Shown: piece by piece, positions 35,717-44,602 of the stretch
Layout of the letters: each line of letters opens with the position of its first letter
Position numbering within the stretch: the stretch's first letter is position 1
Source: Labia minor
Lineage: Eukaryota > Arthropoda > Insecta > Dermaptera > Spongiphoridae
NCBI GenBank assembly: GCA_963082975.1
Contig: OY720346.1
Coordinates: forward strand, 42,447,296 to 42,511,295
Direction: 5' to 3'
Length of the DNA: 64,000 nt
The notes under the pieces: generated by a model
Seen by the model: the letters and a program-made list of their open reading frames with translations, nothing else
What the model was told of the DNA's origin: nothing
The model's database searches: none
Program-made: the position numbers and the translations under genes

Positions 35717-38700
35717 AAACCTATACATTGTCTATTCATATATATATATATATTATTTTAATTATAATGATAATTTATTTTTATTATTAATATTTCTATG
35801 AATAAGCAAATTTTAATTAATTATTAATAATTTATCAAATAAAATAATACCTAATTGTTTTTTTAATTATATTTAATTATAATATATACATAATTATAAT
35901 ATTATCTACTATACTAATTTATATACATTGTAGGAAATAATTTAAAATTTTAAATATTTTTCTTAATTATATATAAGTCGATAATTAATGTACTCTCTCG
36001 ATCAATTATATTACTATTTCATTGATTAATTGATTGATTGATCGATAGGGTCTCTGACGAAATATTACATAATATATTAGTTTTACTTTGACCTCTTTGT
36101 CTTTTTTTTATGTATTATGCTCTTATAGTTTAACTTATGACGTTTATGTTATTTTTATGAAATATTTATGCCTTTGTATATTTTGTACATAATATATATA
36201 TACTTTATATTTAACTTACTTTTTTTCATCGTTATTTTCCTACAACATAAACAAATATAATAATAATAATATAACAAATTACATACATTATTATTATTAT
36301 AAAATAAGTTGACCTGTGGCCAGGTCCGAACCGACCGACGGTTTGAAATAAATTAATTTCCAGCTACAGAAACAATTTCAAATAATTTTAATATATCTAT
36401 TAATGTAATAAAAAACAGATATGAATATAACATAAATATTTTTAATTTTATTTTATTTATAATATATAGCTGAAGTAGCCGGCGTTGTCCGGCGTTACCC
36501 GAGGCTGTGACGCCATGAAGGGCTGGGTGACGTCATATAATTTTAAATTAAGAAAAACATAATGAAGATGATTTTTCCCGAGGATGAAACCAATACATTC
36601 GTGGTGATATGTAAAAAAATCTCCTCATGTGAAATTTGGTGTGAAAATAACCCTTCCCTTCCTATCGTCGATCGCTAATACTACCACTTCCGGTTTCCGG
36701 ATTTGCACCAAAAGTTGATCAATTCATCCCACTGATGCATTAAGTAAATATACCAAATTTCATCAAAATCCGTTGAGCTGTTCAGGATGTACACATCTAT
36801 ACGGACGGACAGACGGACAGACGGACGGACAGACATCATGCTAAAAATACTTTTTTCTGTTAAGAAAATGCATGATTCGTGGAGATATGTAAAAATCTCC
36901 ACATGTGAAATTTGGTGTGAAAACAATACCTCCCTTACTATCGTCGGTCGGTAAAAAACCTCTGACTGTAGGTCCTACGCAAGGACAACGCCTATCAGGT
37001 CGGTTATATCAATGAAGTGTCCTATGATCAGTAGAACGGGTCCTATCAACTTTACCTTGATTTTCTTGATCGACGGCTCTATCAAGTAGCTTTCCCAATT
37101 TTGATCCCTGGGTTGACTTCGTCCCATAAATCCTAGCTAGAGAAATTCTCTTGCCAGGCCCGGGAACACGCTATCGCTTTCCTCTGTGGTGCCTTTTATT
37201 ATTATTATTATTTACTAATTAATAATAAAAACCAATGAATTGATTTATTTCAATCATTTGTTTTATATTAATTCTGTTCACACATTCAGTGGCTGCAGTC
37301 TCAAAGAGATTTATAGATAATTATTTTATTCCACTTTTACTAATTATTTATTTACCCACCTACATTATAATTTAATAAGCATAACTATTATTAATATATT
37401 CATAAATTACATCTAATTTTAATCCAAAAATACATTCAACATTTATCTTAAATCTCCCTCCCCCACCTTTTACTCCTTCCATCCTATTTTTCTCTGCATT
37501 GCCTTTCAATTGATTTCAAATGTATATGAGAAATGAGAAATAGAAGATGGAGGTGGGAAAGAAGGAAGGAAGGAAATAATATTTCTTTGGATTGTAGTCG
37601 TTTGATGATATACTATATTTATTATAAAAAAAAAAGAAATAAACTATTTGAAAGAGTAAATTTACGATTCCACCTTCCACCCACATATCTACCCACTCAC
37701 TCACTCACTCTTTTTCATTCAGTTGAAATGTTTTTTTTTCTCTCTCTCTCTTTCTTTGTCTGTCTGTATTCTTCTTTAAATCACCTCACATATCAACATT
37801 TGTGATCCACTTGACCTATCCATTTCCCCTCTCGTCTTTTCCTTCCTTCCTTCCTCTCCCTCTCGTTTTCCTCTCTCACTTCTTATTCTTTCGATTTTCC
37901 ATCTATTTATCTATCTATCTATCTATTGTATGTCACATTCTTTCTCCCTCTTCTTCAATTGATGGATGACCAAAACGTTTCTTAATATTTCCATGATATT
38001 GCCATGTTCAATTTCTTTCTTTTCTATTTTCCTTGTTGTTTTTTGTTCTTTGTTATTGTTTTTGTTTTTTTTTTTTCCTATTCAACCCCATCCACTTTTC
38101 ACCCCCTCCTCTTATACCCTCACACATCATCCCTTTAAGTCGTTCGGTTGTTATTCGCCTCTCAGCTTTCAAAAACCGAAAGATTTATTATCATAAATCT
38201 GTCTTTAACAGACATCAAAACCAGCAACATCACCCTCTCTCATCCTCCTACTTCACCCCACTCCATACACTTGAAAAAAAAGTTGAAGAGGTATACTTGA
38301 CGAGTTTATTAAAAAAATCAATTCTAAAACCATTTTATTTATTTATTTTTTTTTTATTTTTATGTCTCATTATAAAAAAAACATATTATTGAAATTTTAG
38401 TTATTATTTTATAATCACAACGTCTTACGTCAAGATAATAACGTGTCCATTTACCGTAATGTAATGAAATCAAAATGCTACATGATAATTAGAATGAAAA
38501 TCAACAAGAAAAAGGATAATTTTCATAAAACTTATAAATTAATCAAAATGAATTAAATAGTTGTTGAAATTATATTAAACTTTAAAAAATAATATATAAA
38601 TTAAATATATCAAATATCAAAATATTAATAATAATACAATAATGATAATAAGAAAAATTTTGTTCACAATTAGAGATTAATAATTTAATACTTGATATTA

Positions 38701-41372
38701 GAAATACAACCATAAATTTATTTTCAAATAAATTACATTTTTTAAATATTTTTTTTTTTAATATTGTAATTAATTTAAGGAATTTAAATTCTTATCTAAT
38801 TAATAAAAATGTATCTTATAGAAATTTATTTATTAATTATTAGGCTAATATTGTATTATTTTATTATTAAACATATATGAACAAAGACAATGATTAATTT
38901 CTAAAACATAAAATTAAAATATGGATATATAGATATATTTAAATTTTATATACTATCTCCTATTGGAGTCTATGAGGCGGAGTCAACCCTGCCTCAGGGA
39001 TCAAAATTGGGAAGCTATTTGATAAAAAGTATCGTCTCCGATCATGAAAATCAAGGTAAAGGTTATAGGATCCGTTCTGCTGATCATAGAACACCTAATT
39101 AATATAATATACTTGTTAGGCGTTATCCTATAGTAGGATGTACAAAAGTCAGAGGTTTTTTGTTTTTTTTTCTCTCCTACCACCCTTCCAAGTATTAACA
39201 GTTTTTTTCATAAAGTTATTTTCATTTAATCTTTTAATTTATAATTGATTTTTTAAGATCTAAAAACAACTTTTTACTTAAAATAAGTTCGAGGTAATCA
39301 AGATTGACAATTATAATATTGCATGACTATTTATTAATATTTACGTTCTTTTGTTTCATTAAATTTCAATCATATAATAATAGTTTTGCAAATTAGCATG
39401 ATTTCTGAAATATAAAATTCTGATTTTAAGAATAATTCAGAAAGAATATTAACCACATTGCTTCTTAATTATACCTCAAATTTCATGTTACTTTTATTTC
39501 CATCTTGAATTTTTGGGTTTTTTTTTGTAATTTTCAGAAAAAAATGTTGATGATTGTCTTCTAGTATTGACTACTAAATGATTTAGCAATTTACAGAATT
39601 TTATTCAAATCCGATATTCACTAAAAATTTGTTTAGCAAATAACATGTAGGCTGCAAAGTTCGTATGCCTACACATAGCTATTAAATCCATATTTTTTTA
39701 GTTAGCCCTAACTTTCAAAAGACGCGTGTCTAAATTCGAAAGCTGTTGCACAATTAATATCGGAGTTATAGAATTTTTTGTGAAAGAACTTTTGTTAATT
39801 TGAAAAAATGGAAAAAAAGGAATTTTGTTGTTGATAATGCAATGCTTTTTGGCGAAAAAAAATACTGTTGAAATAAAGGTTTGGCTTGATAAACATTATT
39901 CGGACTCTGCACCAGCAAAATCAACCGTAGAGAAGTGGTATGCTAAGTTTAAACGAGAAGAAATGAGCACCGAGGATGATGCACGTAGTGGACACCCCAA
40001 AGAGACTGTTACGGACGAAATCATCATAAAAGTCCACAAAATAATTTTTGATAATCGCAAAGTGAAGTTGAGTAAGATGGCTGAGAACCTAAAGATATCA
40101 AAGGAACGTGTTGGTCATATCGAATATATGGATATGATATGCTCTGTTCAAAGTGGGTGCCGCGCGAGCTGACAATCGATCAAAAACAACAACGAATCGA
40201 TGTTTGCAGATGTTAAAACGTAATAAATCCGAATTTTTGCGTCGATATGTGACTATGGATGAAACATGGCTCCATCATTTCTCACCGGAGTCCAATCGAC
40301 AGTCAGTCGGGTAGACTGCAAGCCTATTTTGAGGCTAAAGACAAATCATATTATAAAAATGGTATCGAAAAGTTATATGACCACTATAATCGCTGTATCG
40401 CCCTCGAAGGGTACTATATTGAATAATAAAAACAAGTTATATAAAAAAAAAATTTTCTATGCTAGCCTGCGAACTTTTCAGCCCACTTGTTATGCATGCA
40501 AATAACAAAAAATCATTACAAATTAGCTTGATTTAAATAAATATTATTTCATATGTATTTATTTTTTAAATATAAAATTAGAGATAAAAGTTTTTTAAAA
40601 AAAACTCACTATTTTTATTTTTAGTTTGTTAAAATGTAAAAAAAACGCTTGAAATAATTTCCTTATATAAGCAATTTTCCGTTGTATGTGTGTGGTGAAG
40701 CAATTCAACTTTCATACGTTGTCGTTTCGTTTGACCCTCTCCCTCCTTTCCATTACTCCCCCCCCCCAACCATCTTCCTTACACCACCTCTACTTTTTTT
40801 CTACTTCCTCAATTGCCGATCGAATTGCAAATTCCTTCTACATTGGAACCCAAGGACCAAAAAAAAAAAAAACGACGAAAGTAAATAAAATTGAAAGAGA
40901 GAGAGAGAGAAGATTGATTCGTTTTCTATTTGAGAGAAAACTCTCTCCCTCTCTCTTTTACATATATTTCAAACTCTCAAGTTGAACGATTAGAAGAAAT
41001 AAATTCGTTTTTAAGGAAAAAGAAAAAAAACCAATAGGGAAAAGAATAGTTTAGAGTGTGTATCTGTATGTGTGAGAAAGAGATAGAGAGAGATAGAGAG
41101 CAAGATAGTAAAGAAAGTGATTGATCTTTTCTTATTTAACTTTTATTCTTTTCTTCTTTTTTTATTAAATTTATTCTTTCTAGTTTTTCTATTTATTATT
41201 CATTATTTTAAAGTGTATGAAATGACTATTTCAGGTGAATTTAATTTTTACATTACCTGTATGATCTAAGCGTGTACCACCCCTTGCATAAACACCAGCG
41301 CCATGTTTACTTCCAGCCGCTGTAAAGCTGAAATATGCCAGGAATTGTGATCGTATCGTTGACTCTGTTATC
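22522..41372 (-). CDS. Multi-exon gene for a CUB-domain protein with GPI-like tail (5' end missing)
   Basis: Twelve minus-strand exons join in one uninterrupted frame, with matching intron phases at every junction. The exons are 41372-41257, 34261-34087, 33827-33699, 27839-27685, 27607-27355, 27199-27089, 26983-26826, 26065-25728, 25665-25506, 24520-24389, 24291-24147 and 22729-22522. The 692 residues contain four CUB-like segments (about 40-161, 226-366, 374-525 and 554-645), with hallmarks such as [33 protein letters not shown] and [10 protein letters not shown]. The C-terminus is Ala-rich, then a hydrophobic run (about 677-688) with almost nothing after it, which fits a GPI signal. CUB modules bind proteins or sugars outside the cell, so a cell-surface adhesion or receptor role is likely. 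No LDLa, protease or EGF domain is seen. No signal peptide was found, so at least one 5' exon is missing. The orthologue name is not recognised. Confidence 0.9.
22730..23610. other. Intron sequence of the CUB gene
   Basis: AT-rich. A tRNA-like phrase at about 23252-23300 was considered and rejected. Confidence 0.6.
23611..23707. mobile_element. 97-bp hAT-type MITE with 8-bp target duplication
   Basis: Ends are CAGTGGTTCCCAAGCTTATT and, inverted, CAGTGATTCCCAAAGAGGGC: a hAT-style CAGTG terminus on both sides. It is flanked by TCATACAC (23603-23610) and TCATTCAC (23708-23715), an 8-base duplication with one change, as hAT transposases make. It lies in the last intron of the CUB gene. Confidence 0.85.
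24118..24146. repeat. (TAA)n microsatellite at an exon edge
   Basis: About eight TAA/ATA units sit in the intron just past the donor of exon 24291-24147. Confidence 0.8.
24147..24291 (-). CDS. CUB gene exon: middle of CUB-like domain 4
   Basis: 145 bases. The acceptor is purine-rich (TTTAAAAAAAG) and therefore weak; the donor is CTCAG|GTATTA. It encodes [20 protein letters not shown] and a further cysteine. Frame and phase agree with both neighbours. A TAA microsatellite lies directly downstream in the intron. Confidence 0.82.
24389..24520 (-). CDS. CUB gene exon: start of CUB-like domain 4
   Basis: 132 bases, acceptor TTTTTATAG, donor GAACC|GTAAAA. It encodes a linker and then [20 protein letters not shown]. 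Confidence 0.85.
24521..25505. other. Intron of the CUB gene
   Basis: AT-rich apart from the (TA)n run listed. Nothing else is recognised. Confidence 0.6.
24880..24920. repeat. (TA)n microsatellite
   Basis: About 19 TA units in an intron of the CUB gene. Confidence 0.9.
25506..25665 (-). CDS. CUB gene exon: CUB-like domain 3, last part
   Basis: 160 bases, acceptor CATTATTAG, donor GAAG|GTAATT. It encodes [20 protein letters not shown] and [16 protein letters not shown], matching the final strands of a CUB-like fold. Confidence 0.9.
25728..26065 (-). CDS. CUB gene exon: CUB-like domain 3, first part
   Basis: 338 bases, acceptor ATATTTCAG, donor TTTCAG|GTATGT. It encodes about 112 residues with eight cysteines, including the cluster [12 protein letters not shown], which is unusual inside a CUB domain. 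No canonical motif is visible there, so the domain call is weaker than for domains 1 and 2. Confidence 0.9.
26066..26825. other. Intron of the CUB gene with SINE-like copy
   Basis: AT-rich except for the SINE-like repeat at 26455-26700. Confidence 0.6.
26455..26700 (-). repeat. SINE-like repeat 2, copy 1
   Basis: Read on the minus strand, GAGTTCAAGTCCCGGGCC resembles a tRNA B-box. It is followed by a body with GATCAAAATTA, ATCAAGG and GTCCTATGATC-like blocks shared with 36957-37190 and 38950-39175. An A-box was not found, so tRNA ancestry is tentative. Confidence 0.55.
26826..26983 (-). CDS. CUB gene exon: end of CUB domain 2
   Basis: 158 bases, acceptor TTATATAG, donor GATG|GTATCT. It encodes [20 protein letters not shown], a Gly-rich loop, and GAYLFHDG at the end of the domain. 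Confidence 0.87.
27089..27199 (-). CDS. CUB gene exon: middle of CUB domain 2
   Basis: 111 bases, acceptor TATTTAG, donor GGAAA|GTAAGA. It encodes [20 protein letters not shown] and a following cysteine. Confidence 0.9.
27355..27607 (-). CDS. CUB gene exon: glycine-rich linker and start of CUB domain 2
   Basis: 253 bases, acceptor TTTTTTAG, donor CTAAG|GTATCT. Two glycine runs (six residues each) precede [20 protein letters not shown] and [20 protein letters not shown], a typical CUB opening with a paired cysteine. Confidence 0.9.
27685..27839 (-). CDS. CUB gene exon: end of CUB domain 1 and linker
   Basis: 155 bases, acceptor GTTTTAG, donor AATCAC|GTAAAT. It encodes [20 protein letters not shown], the last strand of the domain, then a Thr/Ala/Ser linker. 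The intron before it (27840-33698) contains the nested opposite-strand gene. Confidence 0.9.
27840..28954. other. Intron sequence of the CUB gene
   Basis: AT-rich, with (TA)n at about 28626-28662. A purine-rich patch (28320-28430) gives a minus-strand shadow frame. No exon is seen. Confidence 0.5.
28955..29545 (+). mobile_element. Helentron-like non-autonomous element, family B, full copy
   Basis: 5' end ACTATCTCGCCAGAGATAGT. TG-rich microsatellite at about 29070-29104. CTCAACCGGAAGAGGGTC in the middle. 3' end with the inverse subterminal motif GCGAGATAGT (29514-29523), then hairpin GAGTG-GAGA-CACTC (29525-29538) and CAGCT. It matches the minus-strand copy at 56813-57446 over its whole length. 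No open frame. It lies in a CUB-gene intron. Confidence 0.88.
29556..29586 (-). mobile_element. hAT terminus remnant
   Basis: On the minus strand, CAGTGGTTCCCAAACTTATT is a hAT-type end like those at 23611 and 63793. The family B copy ends about ten bases away and has probably replaced the rest. Confidence 0.5.
29587..30262. promoter_or_regulatory. AT-rich upstream region of the nested gene
   Basis: No exon. The 5' UTR and promoter of the gene at 30263 should lie here. No unambiguous TATA box can be picked in such AT-rich sequence. The start context is AATTAAAATG. Confidence 0.3.
30263..32146 (+). CDS. Nested intronless gene: acidic low-complexity, tail-anchored protein
   Basis: Uninterrupted frame of 627 codons on the plus strand, inside a CUB-gene intron (27840-33698) on the opposite strand. 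The N-terminal ~75 residues are mixed in composition ([20 protein letters not shown]). Asn/Asp-rich stretches follow, then a Glu-dominated segment (about 259-323), Thr and Ser runs, and a basic patch with [14 protein letters not shown]. An ordered-looking region (about 543-603) contains [20 protein letters not shown] and [16 protein letters not shown]. The last 24 residues are a hydrophobic segment ([18 protein letters not shown]), which would anchor the protein by its tail. AATAAATAAATAA (about 32241) can serve as poly(A) signal. Codon use is extremely AT-biased, like the surroundings. No family is recognised. A chance frame of this length with balanced end domains in such AT-rich DNA is unlikely. 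Confidence 0.8.
31036..31235 (+). repeat. GAA/GAG codon repeat in the nested gene
   Basis: Imperfect (GAA)n giving the glutamate-rich segment. The minus-strand frame across it (Phe-rich) is a shadow. Length is likely variable between individuals. Confidence 0.85.
32147..32614. other. 3' flank of the nested gene
   Basis: AT-rich and non-coding; it includes the probable poly(A) signal near 32241. Confidence 0.5.
32615..33474. mobile_element. TA-flanked 860-bp TIR element without coding capacity
   Basis: Left end GAGTGGCTCATCTTGGGACA and right end, inverted, GAGTGGCTCACCTTGGGACA differ at one base. Each is flanked by TA (32613-32614 and 33475-33476). The phrase 'TTGGGACA' recurs inside (about 32930 and 32955). 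No transposase remains. It lies in the same intron as the nested gene. Confidence 0.88.
33699..33827 (-). CDS. CUB gene exon: middle of CUB domain 1
   Basis: 129 bases, acceptor TGATTTACAG, donor TTTAA|GTAAGT. It encodes [20 protein letters not shown] and a final LIEF strand. Phases match both neighbours. Confidence 0.92.
34087..34261 (-). CDS. CUB gene exon: start of CUB domain 1
   Basis: 175 bases, acceptor GTTGTTGCAG, donor CACAA|GTAATT. It encodes [13 protein letters not shown] and [14 protein letters not shown], the usual opening of a CUB fold with two of its cysteines. It is clearly more GC-rich than the other exons of the gene. Confidence 0.92.
34262..36306. other. Intron of the CUB gene, first part
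   Basis: AT-rich, with many microsatellites: (TA)n near 34423-34440, 35050-35070 and 35682-35712, and (AAT)n at 35638-35670. Frames at 35140-35460 and 35509-35790 are AT noise. Confidence 0.5.
36307..36955 (-). mobile_element. Helentron-like non-autonomous element, family A, full copy
   Basis: Minus-strand copy. The 3' hairpin reads GACCTG-TGGC-CAGGTC at 36311-36326, next to CGAACCGACCGACGG. A tetranucleotide GACG/GACA microsatellite lies at about 36801-36832. The 5' tip, ending TCGTCGGTCGGTAAAA, is near 36955. The minus frame at 36681-36926 is repeat sequence. It lies in a CUB-gene intron. Confidence 0.87.
36957..37192 (-). repeat. SINE-like repeat 2, copy 2
   Basis: Shares blocks with 26455-26700 (GTGTCCTATGATC, CGGGTCCTATCAAC-like, GATCAAAATTG, GGCCCGGGA). 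It abuts the family A 5' tip exactly, suggesting insertion of one next to or into the other. Confidence 0.6.
37193..38949. other. Intron of the CUB gene, middle part
   Basis: Contains polypyrimidine-rich stretches (37430-38260) and (TCTA)n at about 37903-37925. Frames here are low-complexity. No exon is seen. Confidence 0.5.
38950..39178 (+). repeat. SINE-like repeat 2, copy 3
   Basis: Opposite orientation to copy 2: GGGATCAAAATTGGGAAGCT, then ATCAAGGTAAAG, ATCATAGAACACC and GTCAGAGGTTTTTTG. The B-box-like head is missing. Confidence 0.6.
39179..39642. other. Intron of the CUB gene
   Basis: AT-rich, nothing recognised. Confidence 0.5.
39643..40494 (+). mobile_element. Internally deleted mariner element
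   Basis: The ends are imperfect inverted repeats of about 30 bases: left GGCTGCAAAGTTCGTATGCC, right inverted GGCTGAAAAGTTCGCAGGCT. Between them is a broken mariner transposase on the plus strand. It lies in a CUB-gene intron. Confidence 0.85.
39825..40425 (+). pseudogene. Mariner transposase pseudogene
   Basis: The first part (39825-40110) gives the N-terminal helix-turn-helix region: [20 protein letters not shown] followed by [20 protein letters not shown]. After frameshifts comes [16 protein letters not shown] (about 40155), then [17 protein letters not shown] (about 40257), the first catalytic Asp block. The next ~100 residues, including the other catalytic acids, are deleted; the frame resumes at [20 protein letters not shown] and IALEGYYIE. 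It cannot be active. Confidence 0.9.
40495..41256. other. Intron sequence next to the CUB exon at 41257
   Basis: Less AT-rich than usual between 40690 and 40930, with C-runs and GA-microsatellites (about 40895-40912 and 41080-41105). Small frames at 40682-40985 are unsupported. It may hold regulatory sequence. Confidence 0.4.
41257..41372 (-). CDS. CUB gene, first exon visible in the window
   Basis: 116 bases with acceptor TTCTTAACAG and donor CATACAG|GTAATG. It encodes 38 residues ([20 protein letters not shown]) that look like the end of a preceding extracellular domain. It starts one base into a codon, so a further exon must lie upstream. None was found up to 64000, though short exons could have been missed. 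Confidence 0.82.
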
Positions 41373-41753
41373 CTGTTAAGAACAAAAATAAAATAATTAT
41401 TATTTATCTTTAATAATAATATTACTACTATATTATGCTATGATAATATTTATTATTTAGTCGTATAATACTCGTAACTCTTCGAAAATGGGTATGGCAA
41501 ATTTGACCTTTACTTTTACACCAAACGAAGAGATGAAATTATCAGTTAAGTAGAAGTTGAAAATGGGATGGAAGAACGGACACAGACTCGAATGGGAGAA
41601 GGAAGAAACATTAAGACCCTAATAAACGACTGGGATTTCCTTAAGATTTGGTTTAAACAGTCAAAATAATGCAGTCCAAAATAAGTGAAAAGTTTACTTA
41701 CAAGGAGAGAGAGAGGGTGGGGGAAATTATGAAAGTATTTCAAAAATGTTATT

Positions 41754-41850
41754 GTAAATTTATTCAAAAAATACAAACATATACACAACGTTTCGATTGC
41801 TGCTTCTGCAATCGTTATCAAGCGACTGTATTTTTTGAATAAATTTACAA
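41754..41850 (-). repeat. Penelope-like pLTR hairpin fragment
   Basis: A 24-base stem (TTGTAAATTTATTCAAAAAA with its inverse at about 41825-41848) encloses, on the minus strand, CTTGATAACGATTGCAGAAG then GCAATCGAAACGTTGTG. The inner hairpin plus GAAAC resembles the conserved block at 46880 and 60930 that belongs to a Penelope-like element. The minus frame at 41546-41905 covers it and is not a gene. Confidence 0.5.
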
Positions 41851-41905
41851 TAACAAATATCAATATGTGGTTTAATTTACAAAATTCCATTATAAATAAA
41901 AACAA

Positions 41906-42296
41906 CCACCAAAGCTTTAATAATTTAATATTTCAAAAATGTTTTGGGAAGGTATTTTATATAATAATTAGAAGAGATAATATTAAATAATATTACAAAT
42001 ACTTAATCAGGTGAATTTTGCAAATGATTGCAATTTTTTGGACAGTAGACTCTTAAAATTAATACCTCCTTTATTAAGATTTATTTTATTTATTTATATA
42101 TATACAAAATTATTTATTTACTTATATATTTAAATTTTGAATTTTATCAATATCTGTTTTACGTAAAAAAAATAATTTATTTTAGTTTTTTTTCTCATAT
42201 TTTCTCCCACAAACCACCTGGCACAACCTGGCACTCTTTTGTCTAAAAGGATAAAGGGACAATATTATCCAAGATTAGATATTATAATGTTTGCAC

Positions 42297-42348
<52 letters not shown>

Positions 42349-42794
42349 ATATGTATATATATATATATATGTATATGAATGAATGAATGAATGAATGTGA
42401 TGCCTAAATAATTCACAAAGGGCTATCTCAGGGGTTAATTGATGCGTTATTATTATAATAGAGTAGAGGGTTTGCAGTTTATATAATTGAGTATGTCCAA
42501 AGCCCTTTTACATGTGTGTGTGTGTTTGTGTATGTGTGAAATGATGGTGAATTAATTGCCATCTGGGAGTGGTAGATGATGGGGTGAGAGGGAGGGGTAG
42601 GATGCTTCTATTATTTATTTCATTAAAGACCTCAGAGAGAAAGAGACAGATAAATCGATTGAATTTGTAATCAACTCAATTGCCTTAATGAATGGGGTAA
42701 ATATCTTGCCTTATAACGAGTACTAAATACTACACTCAAACTAAATTTCTTATTTATTTATTTATTCTTCTATATATTTACTAATAAATATTTT
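41906..42794. other. AT-rich stretch with microsatellites
   Basis: A (TA)n/(TG)n block lies at about 42299-42372 with (GAAT)n following. A G-rich patch lies at 42560-42605. No gene is seen; the upstream exon of the CUB gene was looked for here without success. Confidence 0.5.
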
Positions 42795-43150
42795 TACCGA
42801 CCGTCGATAGGAAGGGAAGGTATTGTTTTCACACCAAATTTCACATCTGGAGATTTTTACATATCTGTCCGACGCGTATATATTGCTTGAACGGCTCGAT
42901 TTTGATAAAATTTGATATATTTACTTAAAGCATCGGCATCATCAATTTTTGGTGTATTTTCGGAAACCAGAAGTGGTAGTTTACAAAGAATTAATTTTAT
43001 ATTCATTGTCGGAAGTTTTTTATTACATTAAACTAACTGGTGAAATTATATATATAATATTGTTTTTGGTTATTTTTAAATCGTTGGTCCGTTATATGCC
43101 TGGCAACAGCTCATTTTTACCGACCGACAATAGTAAGGGAGGTATTGTTT
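42795..43150 (+). mobile_element. Family A element, decayed, plus a second 5' tip
   Basis: 5' tip at 42795 (ACCGACCGTCGATAGGAAGG), shortened interior, decayed 3' end near 43110. Directly after it, another 5' tip (ACCGACCGACAATAGTAAGG) begins at 43118 and stops after about 35 bases. Confidence 0.7.
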
Positions 43151-43389
43151 TATTTTATTTACTTTTATAGATACAGAGAATAGTAGTTATGAAACACCGC
43201 TATTATGCACCTATTTAATTGAAATCACCTGACAAAAGCAAAAAATGTATCCGTTTTAAGAAAGTTGTGCAAAATATGCTGAATATGAGTTGGCAGGTTT
43301 GCAATCTAAGCCGACGATATATTTTTTATTTTATGAATTCCAACAATATTTATTAAAATTTAAAAAAAATCAATGTCAAGAAATAAATA

Positions 43390-44340
43390 CCAACAAAACA
43401 AATTTTACGCATACAATTTTTATTTGGATGAAACCTGGCATTGCATAAGAGCAACAAGATTCTCAAAATTTGGCTCATATGAACTTAAAGCAATTCTTAA
43501 GCATGACTCTAAATGTAGATCCGTTATTTGCAATAGCTGTTTTGTTTTGATCGCATTCATATAAGAAAATGCGGATTCCCATATATATGTGGAGTCAAAG
43601 AAGGCATTGAAACGAGCAACCATTGTCCAAATATTTGGATATTTATCTTTGCTTATTAGTTTCCAAAAATTGTCATCTGAAACCATTGATTTTAGATTTA
43701 TATTTAGTATTTCTTCTAATTCTGCTATATTTGTAGTATTAAGAAAATTGTGAAGTTTCTGAGTAAGACTTTCAACGTCGATGTCATTAAATGGGTAAGA
43801 TAAAAAACAGGCAATATCTTCAAGTTCACTTAGTTTGAGAAATCTTCTATCAAATTCATTTAGAAGCATTCCAATAACATCAGCATATTTGTCGTAAGCA
43901 ACAGTCTTGTTGTTTTTAGATTCATCTGCCAGATTTTGATAGTGTTTTAAATCAGGACACTTTAGTTATATTGCAAGCATATTTAATTTTTCCTTAAATG
44001 ACTTCAAAATGCTAATCATATCTATTATTGTTTTACCTTTACCCTGTAGCTGCTGATTTAATTGGTTTAATTTTTCAGTAACGTTCGAGAAGCCATTTTT
44101 GATCATTTAAATGCGGATATGAATCACCTTTAGATTGTAAATATGAGGTTATTTGTGGCAGAAGTTCTCTAAATCTTGCTAAAAATGTAGCACGACTTAA
44201 CCATCTTACATCAGTATGAAGTAACAGTTCATTGTGTTCTTCACCGCATTCATTCAGCAAAGCGCGAAACTGACGACGTGACAAACTTTTAGATCTTATG
44301 GAATTTACAATCTCTCTAACACACACTGATACTGATATGC
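43390..44340 (-). pseudogene. hAT-like transposase pseudogene (C-terminal part)
   Basis: The minus-strand frames at 44326-44075 and 43869-43420 are one broken protein. The first piece carries HTDVRWLSRATFLARFRELL, a conserved block of hAT/GTF2IRD2-ZBED-type transposases. The second carries LNEFDRRFLKLSELEDIACF, then IWTMVARFNAFFDSTYIWES and FSYMNAIKTKQL, equivalent to the C-terminal dimerisation region. A stop and a frameshift separate them (about 43968-44090). The N-terminal zinc finger and first catalytic part are missing. Confidence 0.82.
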
Positions 44341-44539
44341 GCTCTGACTATGTTCGCTACAGCATAAAAGCAAGTTGAGCTACCAACTAGCGTCGACAGA
44401 GCGCGTTCAGTATTACTACATTGTTTATCTTATTACGATAAATATAAACAGTATGTGTATGTTTCACAAATAATTTATTATTGTAAGATTAAATTATAGA
44501 ATTAAGAATTTCAAACATTTATTTAAGTTAGAAAAGATT

Positions 44540-44602
44540 GTTCAACTTTGTCTTCGCGGGCTACTTTTAAACCGGTCGACTTGTTGGCCATCCCTGATAT
44601 AT
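44540..44602 (-). mobile_element. hAT terminal inverted repeat
   Basis: On the minus strand, CAGGGATGGCCAACAAGTCG is a hAT-type end. It lies about 200 bases 5' of the transposase remnant at 43390-44340 and is probably its own 5' end. The opposite end was not identified. Confidence 0.65.

Noticed and set aside
37516..38392. Several frames in polypyrimidine-rich intron sequence
   Set aside because: Low complexity, overlapping on both strands, no domain content.
41546..41905. 119-codon minus-strand frame as a missing CUB exon
   Set aside because: It runs through the Penelope-related hairpin, has no cysteine pattern of a CUB domain and no proper splice phase.
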